From NCBI RefSeq assembly GCF_965198575.1, contig NZ_OZ240671.1, forward strand, positions 3,906,001 to 3,970,000: a DNA stretch of 64,000 nt. The letters are read 5' to 3'. The translations under genes were made by a program, and so were the position numbers. The notes under the pieces are model-generated. The model was given only the letters and a program-made list of their open reading frames with translations. It did not search any database and had not been told where the DNA came from. This DNA is from Lichenicola sp965198575 (lineage in GTDB: Bacteria > Pseudomonadota > Alphaproteobacteria > Acetobacterales > Acetobacteraceae). Positions 50,827 through 60,468 of this stretch are shown one piece after another (within the stretch, counting starts at the first letter, position 1; every line of letters starts with the position of its first letter).

Positions 50827-53052
50827 ATGGCGGCGGACGTCAGCGGACACATCGAGGACACCAGCCTCAGCACGGCGCTGAGCGAGCGGTACCTCGCCTA
50901 TGCGATGTCGACCATCACCTCGCGGTCGCTGCCGGACGTCCGCGACGGGCTGAAGCCGGTGCATCGCCGGCTGGTGTATGCGATGCAGCAGCTGCGGCTG
51001 GACCCGACCGCCGGGTTCAAGAAGTGCGCCCGCGTGGTCGGCGACGTGATCGGCAAGTATCACCCGCACGGCGACGTCGCGGTCTACGAGGCGCTCGTCC
51101 GGCTGGCGCAGGATTTCGCGGTCCGCTACCCGCTGGTCGAGGGCCAGGGCAATTTCGGCTCGATCGACGGCGATAACGCGGCCGCCATGCGATACACCGA
51201 GGCGCGGCTGACCGAGGTCGCCAAGGCGCTGCTCGAGGGCATCGACGACGACGCGGTGGATTTCCGGCCGACCTATGACGGCGAGGAAAGCGAGCCGGTG
51301 GTGCTGCCATCGGCGTTCCCGAACCTGCTGGCGAACGGCGCAGCCGGCATCGCGGTCGGCATGGCGACCAGCATCCCGCCGCATAATGCGGGCGAGGTAT
51401 GCGCGGCCGCCGCCCTCCTGGTGAAGGACCGCGACGCCCCGATCGAGGCGCTGCTGGGACTGATCCAGGGGCCGGATTTCCCGACCGGCGGGCTGATCGT
51501 CGAGGATGCCGCGTCGATCCGCACCGCTTACGAGACCGGCCGCGGCGGCTTCCGCATCCGCGCCCGCTGGGCCCGCGAGGAGGGACGGTTCGGCACCTGG
51601 CAGATCGTTGTCACCGAGATCCCGTACCAGGTGCAGAAGTCGCGGCTGATCGAGCAGATCGCCGAGCTGATGGAGCTGAAGAAGCTGCCGCTGCTGGGCG
51701 ACATCCGCGACGAGAGCACCACCGACATCCGGTTGGTGCTGGAGCCCAAGACCCGTGGCGTCGAGCCGGAAGTGCTGATGGAGACGCTGTTCCGGCTGAC
51801 CCAGCTGGAGACCCGGTTCGGCCTCAACATGAACGTGCTGGGCGCCAACGGCGTGCCGCGGGTGATGGGCCTGCGCGAGGTCATTCTCGCGTGGCTCGAC
51901 CACCGGCACGAGGTGCTGCGGCGTCGCAGCGCGCACCGGATGGCGGCGGTCGAGCGCCGGCTCGAGATCCTCGAGGGGTTCCTCGCGGTCTATCTCAATC
52001 TGGACGAGGTGATCCGCATCATTCGCGAGGAGGACGAGCCGCGCGCCGGGTTGATGGCCACCTTCTCGCTGACCGAGATGCAGGCGGAGGCGGTGCTGAA
52101 CATGCGGCTGCGCAGCCTGCGGCGGCTCGAGGAGATCGAGATCCGCCGCGAGCACGGCACGTTGTCCCGCGAGCGCGACGAGCTGGCCGCCCTGCTCGAC
52201 GACCAGGGCGGCGGTGTGAAGCTGCGCTGGAAGCGGATCGGCCAGGAGCTCGAGCGGCTGCGCAAGCAGTTCGGATCGGGGCCATTGGGCACGCGGCGCA
52301 GCACGTTTGCCGAGCCGCCGAAGCCGTTCGACCTGTCGTCGATCGCTGCCATCGAGCGCGAGCCGATTACCGTGATCCTGTCGCAGAAGGGCTGGATCCG
52401 GGCGGTACGCGGCCACGGCGTCGACCTGGCGGCGCAGAAATTCAAGGAGGGCGACGGGCTGCTGCCCGGGCTGGGCGTGCTGGAATGCCTGACCAGCGAC
52501 CGGGTGTGTTTGTTCGCCACCGACGGTCGCGCCTTCACGCTGCGGGCCGGCGACCTGCCGCGCGGGCGCGGCGACGGGCAGCCGATCCGGGTGATGGTCG
52601 AGCTCGGCAACGAGAACGAGGTGATCGCGCTGTTCGTGCTGGGCGATGGCGGCCGCTATCTGCTCGCCGGATCCAGCGGCCGCGGGCTGGTCATCGAGGC
52701 GGCGGACCTGGTGGCCGAGAAACGCACCGGCAAGCAGGTGCTGAACCTGAAGCCAGGCGAGCAGACGGTGGCCTGCACCCCGGCCACCGGCGACCAGGTA
52801 GCGGTGCTCGGCGACAACCGCCGGCTGCTGGTGTTCCCGCTCGCCGAGCTGCCGGTGCTGGGACGCGGCACCGGCACCACGCTGCAGAAGTACAAGGATG
52901 GCGGGTTGAAGGAGGTGCGGGTGTTCGATGGGGGCGTCGGCCTGGTCTGGCGCCCGGGCGCCAAGACGCGCTCGATGAAGGACCTTGCTGCCTATGTCGG
53001 CAAGCGCGCCGCCACCGGGCAACCGGTGCCGACCTGGCTGCTGCGGGAGTAG
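50827..53052 (+). CDS. parC: DNA topoisomerase IV subunit A
   Basis: 741 aa. Winged-helix breakage domain with RYLAYAMSTITSRSLPDVRD near 22-41 and KCARVVGDVIGKYHPHGD near 64-81 (quinolone-determining region with Ser/Thr position shown here as V-I). The catalytic Tyr is in AAAMRYTEARL near 117-127. Tower and coiled-coil follow, then a C-terminal beta-pinwheel with the short repeats typical of ParC, not the GyrA box. It decatenates chromosomes with ParE. The stop codon lies within an 18-bp tandem repeat. Confidence 0.95.
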   Translation: MAADVSGHIEDTSLSTALSERYLAYAMSTITSRSLPDVRDGLKPVHRRLVYAMQQLRLDPTAGFKKCARVVGDVIGKYHPHGDVAVYEALVRLAQDFAVRYPLVEGQGNFGSIDGDNAAAMRYTEARLTEVAKALLEGIDDDAVDFRPTYDGEESEPVVLPSAFPNLLANGAAGIAVGMATSIPPHNAGEVCAAAALLVKDRDAPIEALLGLIQGPDFPTGGLIVEDAASIRTAYETGRGGFRIRARWAREEGRFGTWQIVVTEIPYQVQKSRLIEQIAELMELKKLPLLGDIRDESTTDIRLVLEPKTRGVEPEVLMETLFRLTQLETRFGLNMNVLGANGVPRVMGLREVILAWLDHRHEVLRRRSAHRMAAVERRLEILEGFLAVYLNLDEVIRIIREEDEPRAGLMATFSLTEMQAEAVLNMRLRSLRRLEEIEIRREHGTLSRERDELAALLDDQGGGVKLRWKRIGQELERLRKQFGSGPLGTRRSTFAEPPKPFDLSSIAAIEREPITVILSQKGWIRAVRGHGVDLAAQKFKEGDGLLPGLGVLECLTSDRVCLFATDGRAFTLRAGDLPRGRGDGQPIRVMVELGNENEVIALFVLGDGGRYLLAGSSGRGLVIEAADLVAEKRTGKQVLNLKPGEQTVACTPATGDQVAVLGDNRRLLVFPLAELPVLGRGTGTTLQKYKDGGLKEVRVFDGGVGLVWRPGAKTRSMKDLAAYVGKRAATGQPVPTWLLRE

Positions 53053-53089
53053 GGGCTGCTGCGAGAGTAGGGGCTGCTGCGGGAGTAGA
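53036..53089 (+). repeat. Three-copy 18-bp tandem repeat over the parC stop codon
   Basis: GGCTGCTGCGGGAGTAGG (53036-53053), the same with one change (53054-53071) and again (53072-53089, last base changed). The first copy encodes the last residues LLRE and the stop of parC; each further copy repeats the same codons and a TAG in frame. Confidence 0.92.
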
Positions 53090-53103
53090 AGCCGCCGGCT
53101 TGC

Positions 53104-53832
53104 CTACTCGGGCGCCTCGAGCTCGCGCCAGGCGCCCATGCTGAGGATCTCGCTCGGCCGGAAGCGCGCCTTGTAGGCCATCTTGCGGCTGTCGGCGACC
53201 CAGTAGCCCAGATAGACGTAGGGCAGTTCCAGCGCCCGGCAGCGTTCGACCAGCCACAGGATCGAGAAGCTGCCCAGCGACCGGTCGGCCAGTTCCGGCG
53301 AGAAGAAGCTGTACACCGCGGACAGCCCGTCGCTGAGCCGGTCGGTCAGGCACACGCCGATGAGCTCGTCCTCCGGATCGCGGAATTCGACCAGGAAGGT
53401 CTCGATCGGGGTGTCCTCGATCATCGCCCGGTAGTCGTAGAAACTCATCGAGGCCATGTCGCCTTCGCCGTGCCGCGCCAGCTGGTAGCGCTTGAACAGC
53501 GCGTACTGCTCGGTGGTGGCGCGTGCCGGAACCTCGAAGCCGTCGACACCGGCATTGCGCCGCAGGATGCGCCGGAGCGTGCGGCCGGGCTCGAAACGGG
53601 CGACCGGGATGCGGATCGGGACGCAGGCGTTGCACGACGGACAGACCGGCGCGTAGGCGATGTTGTGGCTGCGGCGGAAGCCGGCGCGGGACAGGCGGTC
53701 ATGCAACGCTTCTGCATCGGGACCGGCAATCTCGGTGACGACCTTGCGCTCGGTCCGGCCCGCGACATACGGGCAGGGCAGCGGCGCCGTGGTGTAGAAG
53801 AACTGCGGCCGTCTAGGCGGTGTGTAGGTCAT
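53104..53832 (-). CDS. bpt: Aspartate/glutamate leucyltransferase (arginyltransferase family)
   Basis: 242 aa. N-terminal ATE domain with CPYVAGRTERKVVTEI near 20-35 and the Cys set CPSCNACVPIRIPV near 64-77; the C-terminal GNAT-like ATE domain has FLVEFRDPEDELIGVCLTD near 144 and YVYLGYWVADSRKMAYKARF near 202. It transfers Leu from tRNA to N-terminal Asp/Glu, making N-degrons for ClpS/ClpAP. Converges on parC; last gene after hemB and the acylase on the minus strand. bpt near parC and hemB is common in alphaproteobacteria. Confidence 0.94.
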   Translation of the reverse strand: MTYTPPRRPQFFYTTAPLPCPYVAGRTERKVVTEIAGPDAEALHDRLSRAGFRRSHNIAYAPVCPSCNACVPIRIPVARFEPGRTLRRILRRNAGVDGFEVPARATTEQYALFKRYQLARHGEGDMASMSFYDYRAMIEDTPIETFLVEFRDPEDELIGVCLTDRLSDGLSAVYSFFSPELADRSLGSFSILWLVERCRALELPYVYLGYWVADSRKMAYKARFRPSEILSMGAWRELEAPE

Positions 53833-53898
53833 GCAGCTTGCGCCCGGTCTCCCTGATCGATCCCGGGACGCTGACCGCCCGACCGTCGCTGCGTCGCC

Positions 53899-56244
53899 TC
53901 AGGGGCGGAGCGAGATCGTGGCCGTGGTGCGTCGGGGAATCTGCCCGATCGATATGGTAGAGCCCTCCGCCCAAATCTGCATCAAATTCCATGCGCTGCG
54001 GCTGACCCAGTTCCCCGACTGGCCGGGCGACACGATGAAGCGGCTCCGCTCGGGGTCGGCCAGGTCGTAATCGCCCCGATAGGATGCGCCGTGCCGGGCG
54101 ATGAAATCGCCAAGGATGCCGCTGCCGCCACGCAACAACGTGCTGTCGTCGCCGCCGATCGCGACCTCGCCGCGGGCAAGCCGGCCCAGCCCCGGGATCG
54201 CGCGCAGGAAGGCGTTGTCGAACACCGCGTGGTGCACGTGGCCCCAACGCCAGGCTGTGGGATCGTCACCCTCGGACGCGGCCACCGCCCGTGTCGATTC
54301 GCGCAGCGCATCGGAGAGCATCCGCATGCAGTCGCCCTTGCACCAGGTGCCGCCGGAGGGCCCGAGCAGCAGGTCTGCGAGATCCTCCCACCCGGCGGTC
54401 ACCCCGGGATCGAGGCCGTCACGCTGCAGCACGTCACCCACGAAGCGCTGCACCCAGGCGTTGAAGATCAACGGCTGCGGCCGGTCCGGATCCATGCTCC
54501 CGTTCCAATCCCGCAGCAGGTCGCGCGCGCGGGCCTGCAGGCTGCCGGGCGCGGCGTGGATGTCGCGGGCCAGAAGCAGCGGCAGCAGGTGTCGGGCATA
54601 GGCACTGACGCGGTCGGTCTGCATCCGGGTGAAGCCGGCCACATCGTGTTTCGGCATGGCGTCGAGCAGCTCGCGGATGCGGGTGGCACGCCACGGCGCC
54701 GGCCAGTCGCGCCCCATGAACACCGGGAAGTCCGGCGGCGCGGTGCGTTCGTTGCCGTTCAAGACGTGGCCGCTGGCGGGTGCCACGATGGTCGGCAGGG
54801 CGCGTCCGGACGCATCTCCGATCCAGTCATGCGTTCCGCTGGCGCCGTCGGACGGGACGCTGCCGTCACCGCCGCGACGGATCGGCACGTGTCCGGTGGT
54901 GAACAGCGCGATGCGGCTGTGGTCGGCGACCAGGAGGTTCTGCACCGGCTCCGAGATCAAGGCGGCGGCCTTGCCGGCAGCCTCGATGTCGTCCGCCACG
55001 TCGAGGGCGGCGAGTCCGGGCGAGGCGTCGTCGGGTCGCAGGTTCTCCATCTCGGCGGCGATCACGTGCTGAGCGCCGCTGGCCGGCAGGATGTCGCTGA
55101 TCACCGGGCCGTGCCGGGTGGTGCGGACCGTGAGCACCACGTCCGGCGCACCGCGGACATGGATGCGCTCGGTGCGGACGAGGAAGGGTTGCGCCCCGGA
55201 GGGCGTGGCGTAGGTGCGGCCGTCGGTGAGCGGCGTCTCGATGAACAGGTCCTGCACGTCGGCGCTGCTGCTGGTGAAGGTCCAGGCGATATGGCCGTTC
55301 TGGCCGATCACCAGGAACGGCGTGCCGGGGGCGGTGGCGCCGGTCAGCACGTGGCCCGGCACGCTGATCCGGGCCAGGTACCAGATGCTCGGGAAGCCGA
55401 ACGCCAGATGCGGATCGCCGGCCAGCAAGGGCGCGCCGGTGACGCTGTGGGCGCCGTCGACCGCCCATTCGTCGGAGGCTTCCTCGGGCAGGGTGTAGGG
55501 CGCCGGGAAGCGCGGCAGGGCGGCGGCCAGGCGTCGGGCCAGAGTGCGGAGGCCGGGATCGTCGCGCGCGGCGTCGGGTGCGGGCGTGTCGGGATGCTCG
55601 GGCCGGAGCTGCAGCAGCCGGTCCGGCGGCACATGGGTGGCGGCACCGAGGCGGGCGAGCTCGGTGTGCCAGTTCTCCGCCAGGCTCAGCCCCATCAGCC
55701 GGCCCCAGAGCAGGGTGTCGACCGGGGTCCAGGGCTCCGGGCGGCCGAGCAGCAGGAACTCCGGCGCGATGAAGCGGCCGCGCGCCTCGATCGCCGCGTT
55801 GACGCCGCGCGCATAGGCGTCGAGCTGGTCGCGGACATCCCGGGGCAGCATCGGATAGGAGGCTTCGGCGAGGTGGCGCAGCCCCAGGGTGCGGGTCATG
55901 CGGTCGATCGGCAGCCCGCCCGGCCCGGCGAGTTCGGCGATCCGTCCGGAGCCGACCCGGCGCATCAGCTCCATCTGGAACATGCGGTCGCGGGCATGCA
56001 CGTAGCCGATGGCTGTGGCGGCATCGACCAGGTCGGCGGCGGTGATGTGCGGCACGCCATGCTCGTCGAGGCTGATCTCGACCGGATGATGCAGCCCGGC
56101 CAGCTGCAGCGCCTGCCGTAGGGGCGGCAGGGTGTTCCAGAGCAGGCCGGCCATGACGAGTACGGCCAGCGTGACCGTCCCGGCCAGCGTCGCCACCAGG
56201 CCAAGGACGATGCGGCGCGCCCGCCTCATGCGGCCCCAGCTCAT
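53899..56244 (-). CDS. Penicillin acylase-family Ntn hydrolase
   Basis: 781 aa from ATG 56244. An N-terminal membrane segment (about 11-35, IVLGLVATLAGTVTLAVLVM) serves as signal or anchor. The alpha chain starts with VEISLDEHGVPHITA; the autocatalytic cleavage site precedes Ser in AVDGAHSVTGAPLLAGDPHL near 270, which becomes the nucleophile of the beta chain. The family cleaves amides such as beta-lactam side chains, acyl-homoserine lactones or others; the substrate is unknown. Its start overlaps the hemB stop (ATGA), suggesting one message, and bpt follows 66 bases on. Confidence 0.88.
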   Translation of the reverse strand: MSWGRMRRARRIVLGLVATLAGTVTLAVLVMAGLLWNTLPPLRQALQLAGLHHPVEISLDEHGVPHITAADLVDAATAIGYVHARDRMFQMELMRRVGSGRIAELAGPGGLPIDRMTRTLGLRHLAEASYPMLPRDVRDQLDAYARGVNAAIEARGRFIAPEFLLLGRPEPWTPVDTLLWGRLMGLSLAENWHTELARLGAATHVPPDRLLQLRPEHPDTPAPDAARDDPGLRTLARRLAAALPRFPAPYTLPEEASDEWAVDGAHSVTGAPLLAGDPHLAFGFPSIWYLARISVPGHVLTGATAPGTPFLVIGQNGHIAWTFTSSSADVQDLFIETPLTDGRTYATPSGAQPFLVRTERIHVRGAPDVVLTVRTTRHGPVISDILPASGAQHVIAAEMENLRPDDASPGLAALDVADDIEAAGKAAALISEPVQNLLVADHSRIALFTTGHVPIRRGGDGSVPSDGASGTHDWIGDASGRALPTIVAPASGHVLNGNERTAPPDFPVFMGRDWPAPWRATRIRELLDAMPKHDVAGFTRMQTDRVSAYARHLLPLLLARDIHAAPGSLQARARDLLRDWNGSMDPDRPQPLIFNAWVQRFVGDVLQRDGLDPGVTAGWEDLADLLLGPSGGTWCKGDCMRMLSDALRESTRAVAASEGDDPTAWRWGHVHHAVFDNAFLRAIPGLGRLARGEVAIGGDDSTLLRGGSGILGDFIARHGASYRGDYDLADPERSRFIVSPGQSGNWVSRSAWNLMQIWAEGSTISIGQIPRRTTATISLRP

Positions 56245-57236
56245 GCAGTGCGCAGGCGCTCGGCGGCCTCGAGCGCGAAGTAGGTCAGCGCCCCGTCGGC
56301 GCCAGCGCGCTTGAAGCCGATCAGGCTCTCCATCATGGCGCGGTCCCGGTCGATCCAGCCGTTGCTGGCGGCGGCCATGATCATCGCGTACTCGCCCGAC
56401 ACCTGGTAGGCGAAGGTCGGCACCGAGAAGCGCTCGCGCACCCGGCGGATGACGTCGAGATACGGCATACCCGGCTTGACCATCACCATGTCGGCACCCT
56501 CGGCCAGGTCGAGCTCGACCTCGCGCAGCGCCTCGTCGCTGTTCGCCGGGTCCATCTGGTAGGTCCGCTTGTCGCCTTTCAGCAGGCCGCCGGAGCCGAG
56601 CGCATCGCGGAACGGGCCATAGAACGCACTCGCATATTTGGCGGCGTAGCTCATCAGGCGGGTGTGGATCAGGCCGTGCGCGTCGAGCGCCTGGCGGATC
56701 GCGCCGATGCGGCCATCCATCATGTCGGACGGAGCCAGGATGTCGATGCCGGCCTGCGCCTGGTTCAACGACTGGCGCACCAGCACCGCCACGCTGTCCT
56801 CGTTGGCGACGTAGCCGTCACGGATGACGCCGTCATGGCCGTGGTCGGTGTACGGATCGAGTGCGACGTCGCCGATCAGGCCGAGTTCCGGGAACTCGCG
56901 TTTCAGCAGCCGGGCAGCGCGGCACATCAGGTTGTCGGGGTTGTTCGCCTCGGACCCCTCGGCGTCGCGGACCTCGAGCGGGGTCACCGGGAACAGTGCG
57001 AGTGCGGGGATGCCGAGCCGGGCGGCGGGGGCCACGTGGGCGGCCAGCCGATCGAGGGTGACGCGCTTCACGCCCGGCATCGAGGCCACGTCGGTTTCGC
57101 CGGCGGCGCCTTCGGTGAAGAAGATCGGCCAGATCAGGTCATCGACCGACAGACGGTTCTCGGCCACCAGCCTGCGGGTGAAGTCGTCGTGGCGGTTGCG
57201 ACGGAGACGGGTAGATGGATACCGGCCGACATTCAT
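56241..57236 (-). CDS. hemB: Delta-aminolevulinic acid dehydratase (porphobilinogen synthase)
   Basis: 331 aa TIM barrel. Metal-site region is Asp-type (DVALDPYTDHGHDG near 124-137), so Mg-dependent, not the Cys-rich Zn form. Catalytic Lys residues are in SYAAKYASAFYGPFR near 200 and MVMVKPGMPYLD near 252. It joins two 5-aminolevulinate molecules into porphobilinogen, the first common step of haem synthesis. First gene of hemB-acylase-bpt; the haem-using cyo operon is directly upstream on the same strand with a 165-base spacer that shows no strong motif. Confidence 0.96.
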   Translation of the reverse strand: MNVGRYPSTRLRRNRHDDFTRRLVAENRLSVDDLIWPIFFTEGAAGETDVASMPGVKRVTLDRLAAHVAPAARLGIPALALFPVTPLEVRDAEGSEANNPDNLMCRAARLLKREFPELGLIGDVALDPYTDHGHDGVIRDGYVANEDSVAVLVRQSLNQAQAGIDILAPSDMMDGRIGAIRQALDAHGLIHTRLMSYAAKYASAFYGPFRDALGSGGLLKGDKRTYQMDPANSDEALREVELDLAEGADMVMVKPGMPYLDVIRRVRERFSVPTFAYQVSGEYAMIMAAASNGWIDRDRAMMESLIGFKRAGADGALTYFALEAAERLRTA

Positions 57237-57401
57237 CCGGAGGCTCCTTGGCGTGGAGGAGCGCCCTGGATAGGGCAGGGACAGGCAGGCGGGAAGTGGC
57301 GGCCGAAGCGACCGATCGCTCGAATGCCCGGGCCGGGTTTCGACCTGGACTATCCAACGCCTGAGCCGCCACCGGCGATGACGCGCTCGGGGCTTGCCTG
57401 C

Positions 57402-57743
57402 CTACGGCATCATCACGCGGTAATAGAGGGTCTGGAACATCCAGGCGGTGAGGCCGACCGAAAGGATCAGCAGGGGCACGTTGAGCATCAGGGTCAGGGT
57501 GTTCCAGCGCTGGGTCTCGGAGAAATCCAGGTGGAACAGGAAGACCAGCTTCGCGACGGTTGTCAGGAACGCCAGAACGGAGATCGACGCCATCAGGTTG
57601 AACGCCGAGAACGCATGGTATTCGACCAGCGCGAGCGCGATGCCGAGGAGGGCCAGCGTCAGCACGAAGCCGATGATGTAGCTGGTGGTGTTGGCGTAGG
57701 CGATCTCGGGATGATCGGCGGGACGCTCGTTGTCGACAGACAT
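57402..57743 (-). CDS. cyoD: Cytochrome bo3 ubiquinol oxidase subunit IV
   Basis: 113 aa from ATG 57743. Three membrane helices (about 20-42, 48-68 and 80-102) with the FLFHLDFSETQRWNT block near 68-82. It assists assembly and stability of the oxidase. The start overlaps the cyoC stop (TGATG). No cyoE (haem O synthase) follows, so haem O must come from a gene elsewhere. Confidence 0.94.
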   Translation of the reverse strand: MSVDNERPADHPEIAYANTTSYIIGFVLTLALLGIALALVEYHAFSAFNLMASISVLAFLTTVAKLVFLFHLDFSETQRWNTLTLMLNVPLLILSVGLTAWMFQTLYYRVMMP

Positions 57744-58390
57744 CAGATCGACCCCCGCAGATAGACGAACGTGTACACGAAGGTCCAGATCAGGCCCTGA
57801 TACACCCAATAGACTTTCAGGTTGGCCAGCCGGTAGGTCACCAGCAGGGTGAAGCCCTTGCGGGCGACCTGCACCAGCATCACGAACATCCAGAGCAGGC
57901 CGATCGCCAGATGCAGGCCATGCACGGCGACGACCGTCCAGAAGATCGAGAGGAATCCGCTGCGTTGCGCAGGACCTCCGGCGGCGGCGATGCCGTGCAG
58001 TTCGCTCACCTCCATGCCGATGAACACCAGGCCGATCGCCAGCGACACGGTCAGCCACGCCATCACGCCGCGCACTTTCGCAGCCTTCAGGTTGACCATC
58101 GCCATGCCGTAGGCGAACACGCTCGCGAACAGCACGATGGTTTCGCCGTAGCCGTAGATCGGCGAGGCGACATCGCGCGGCGTCGGACCGCCGTTGAAGC
58201 TCATCGGGAAGCTCAGCACCTCGTAGGCGGTGAAGAGTGCTGCAAACACCAGCGAGTCGCTCAGCATGTAGAGCCAGAACCCGAGCAGGCGGGTGCTCAT
58301 CATGTCGTGCTCGTGGTTCGGCTCCGCCCAGAGCTTCGTGCCGGGGCCGGGCACCGGATCGTGCAGGCCCCAATCGCGCGTCGTGCTCAT
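57743..58390 (-). CDS. cyoC: Cytochrome bo3 ubiquinol oxidase subunit III
   Basis: 215 aa with five membrane helices. Haem-copper oxidase subunit III fold: LGFWLYMLSDSLVFAALFTA near 35-54, MEVSELHGIA near 115 and FWTVVAVHGLHLAIGLLW near 148. Overlaps cyoB by an ATGA junction at its start and cyoD at its stop. No redox centre; supports subunit I. Confidence 0.95.
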   Translation of the reverse strand: MSTTRDWGLHDPVPGPGTKLWAEPNHEHDMMSTRLLGFWLYMLSDSLVFAALFTAYEVLSFPMSFNGGPTPRDVASPIYGYGETIVLFASVFAYGMAMVNLKAAKVRGVMAWLTVSLAIGLVFIGMEVSELHGIAAAGGPAQRSGFLSIFWTVVAVHGLHLAIGLLWMFVMLVQVARKGFTLLVTYRLANLKVYWVYQGLIWTFVYTFVYLRGSI

Positions 58391-60468
58391 TCCGCGGCTC
58401 CCGCGTTGAAGGCGGTGACCGCGCCGGGGATATACTGGTCGGTTCTCCGTGGCGCCGGCGGCCGTGCTGCGAGCAGATCGCGGCGACGCACCTCGTCAGC
58501 CTTGATGATCGTGCCCTCGCCATCGTCGAACGAACGGAAGATGACGATGGCGAAGATGGCGATCAGCGACGCGATGGCCAGCCACCAGATCCGCCAGACC
58601 ATGGCGAACCCGAAGGCGAACGTGCAGGCCCCGATGAACATCGGCACCGGCGTGTTCAGCGGCAATTCGATGTCCTCGTACTGCTCCGGCATGATCTGGT
58701 CGAGATGGTGCTCGCGCCGCCAGGCCCATTCGTCGCGGGCGTTGATGTGCGGGATGACGGCGAAGTTGTAGTCCGGCACCGGCGAATGGGTGATCCATTC
58801 GAGGCTGCGCGCGGTGCCCCACGGATCCTGGCCGGCGCGGTTGATGTTGCGGTCGCGGATGCTGACGGTGATCTGCCAGATGAACGCGGCCAGGGCTGCG
58901 ATGTCGACGAAGATGCCGATTTCCTCGATTACCAGCAGCGGCCACCATGTGGCGTACGGCACGTAGGCGAGGCGGCGCGGCATGCCGGTCAGGCCGAGCA
59001 TGAACATCGCGGTGAACACGATGAACGAGCCACCGACGAGCAGCCAGAACACCCACTGGCCGGCGCGCTCGTTCAGGGTGAAGCCGAACATCTTGGGGAA
59101 CCAGAAAGTGGCGCCACCGATCGCCGCGAACACCGTCACCATCACCACGCAGTGGAAATGCGCGATCACGAAGACGCTGTTGTGGGTCATGTAGTTGATC
59201 GCCGGGATCGCCAGCATCATGCCGGTCCAGCCGCCGATGATCTGCATGAAGATCGCCGACACCGCCCACAGCATCGGGGTGGTGAAGGTGAGGCGGCCGC
59301 GCACCATCGTCAGCGCCCAGTCGAACACCTTCACGCCGGTCGGGATCGCCACCAGCATCGTCGCGATGCTGTAGAAGCTGTTGACGATGGCGCCCGCACC
59401 CATGGTGAAGAAATGGTGCAGCCAGACGGTCCAGGAGATGCAGCCGATGCTGAGCGTGGCGGCGACCATCACCGGATAGCCGAACAGCTTCTTCTCGGAG
59501 AAGGTCGGGATGATTTCCGACATCATTCCCCAGGACGGCAGGATGATGAAATACACCTCCGGGTGGCCCCAGATCCAGAACAGGTCGGTGTAGAGCATGA
59601 AGTTGCCGCCGAACCCGGTGGTGTAGAAATGCGTGCCGAGATAGCGATCCAGGCTGAGCAGGCCGATGGCGACGCCCAGCACCGGGAAGGCAGTCAGGCC
59701 GATCACGTTGGTGGTGAGCGACGTCCAGGTAAACAGCGACAGGCGCATCCAGGTCATGCCGGGCGCACGCATCTTGATGATGGTGGCGATGATGTTCACG
59801 GCGCCGATGGTGGTGCCGATGCTGCCTATCTGCAGCGCCCAGCTCCAGTAATCGACGCCGACGTCGGGGCTGTAGGAAAGCTCGGTGAGCGGGGCAAGAC
59901 CGACCCAGCCGGCCTGGCTGAAGTCGCCGACGAACAGCGACACCATGGTGAGCGCCGCACCGACCGCGGTCATCCAGAAGGCGAGCGCGTTCAGGTACGG
60001 GAATGCCATGTCGCGGGCGCCGATCTGCAGCGGCACCAGGTAGTTCATGAAGCCGGCCAGGATCGGCGTGGCGGCGAAGATCAGCATGATGGTCCCGTGG
60101 GACCCGTAGATCTGGTCGTAATGATACGGCGGCAGGTAGCCGTGCTCGGCGCCCATGTAGCCGTGCGACAACGGCCCCGCCGCCATCACCTGCTGGGTGC
60201 GCATCATGATGGCGTCGACGAAGCCGCGGAACAGCATCACCGTGCCGACGATGATGTACATGATGCCGACGCGCTTGTGGTCGACGGTGGTCAGCCACTC
60301 GCGGTACAGCCAGCCCCATTTCCGGTAGTACGTCAGCGCCGCCAGGATCAGCACGCCGAGGCTGACTGCGAAGATGAAGGCGCCGCCGACGATCAGGTTG
60401 TCATACGGGATCTGGGACAGGGTGAGCCGCCCGAGAAACCAGTCCCAGTGCTCTTGAACGTTGGTCAT
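58387..60468 (-). CDS. cyoB: Cytochrome bo3 ubiquinol oxidase subunit I
   Basis: 693 aa, 15 helices. The catalytic core binds low-spin haem b, haem o3 and CuB. Visible: HGTIMLIFAATPILAGFMNY near 103 (His ligand), WGHPEVYFIILPSWGMMSEI near 300 (CuB His and the covalently linked Tyr), HHFFTMGAG near 350 and HFHCVVMVTVFA near 435 for the last haem ligands. It reduces oxygen to water with proton pumping. The Glu of the D channel is in GHPEVY. Ordinary length; overlaps cyoA and cyoC. Confidence 0.97.
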   Translation of the reverse strand: MTNVQEHWDWFLGRLTLSQIPYDNLIVGGAFIFAVSLGVLILAALTYYRKWGWLYREWLTTVDHKRVGIMYIIVGTVMLFRGFVDAIMMRTQQVMAAGPLSHGYMGAEHGYLPPYHYDQIYGSHGTIMLIFAATPILAGFMNYLVPLQIGARDMAFPYLNALAFWMTAVGAALTMVSLFVGDFSQAGWVGLAPLTELSYSPDVGVDYWSWALQIGSIGTTIGAVNIIATIIKMRAPGMTWMRLSLFTWTSLTTNVIGLTAFPVLGVAIGLLSLDRYLGTHFYTTGFGGNFMLYTDLFWIWGHPEVYFIILPSWGMMSEIIPTFSEKKLFGYPVMVAATLSIGCISWTVWLHHFFTMGAGAIVNSFYSIATMLVAIPTGVKVFDWALTMVRGRLTFTTPMLWAVSAIFMQIIGGWTGMMLAIPAINYMTHNSVFVIAHFHCVVMVTVFAAIGGATFWFPKMFGFTLNERAGQWVFWLLVGGSFIVFTAMFMLGLTGMPRRLAYVPYATWWPLLVIEEIGIFVDIAALAAFIWQITVSIRDRNINRAGQDPWGTARSLEWITHSPVPDYNFAVIPHINARDEWAWRREHHLDQIMPEQYEDIELPLNTPVPMFIGACTFAFGFAMVWRIWWLAIASLIAIFAIVIFRSFDDGEGTIIKADEVRRRDLLAARPPAPRRTDQYIPGAVTAFNAGAAE

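Noticed and set aside
49438..53022. 1194-codon minus-strand frame opposite parC and running in another frame through the MFS gene
   Set aside because: Shadow frame. ParC and the MFS protein have all expected motifs in their own frames; this one has none.
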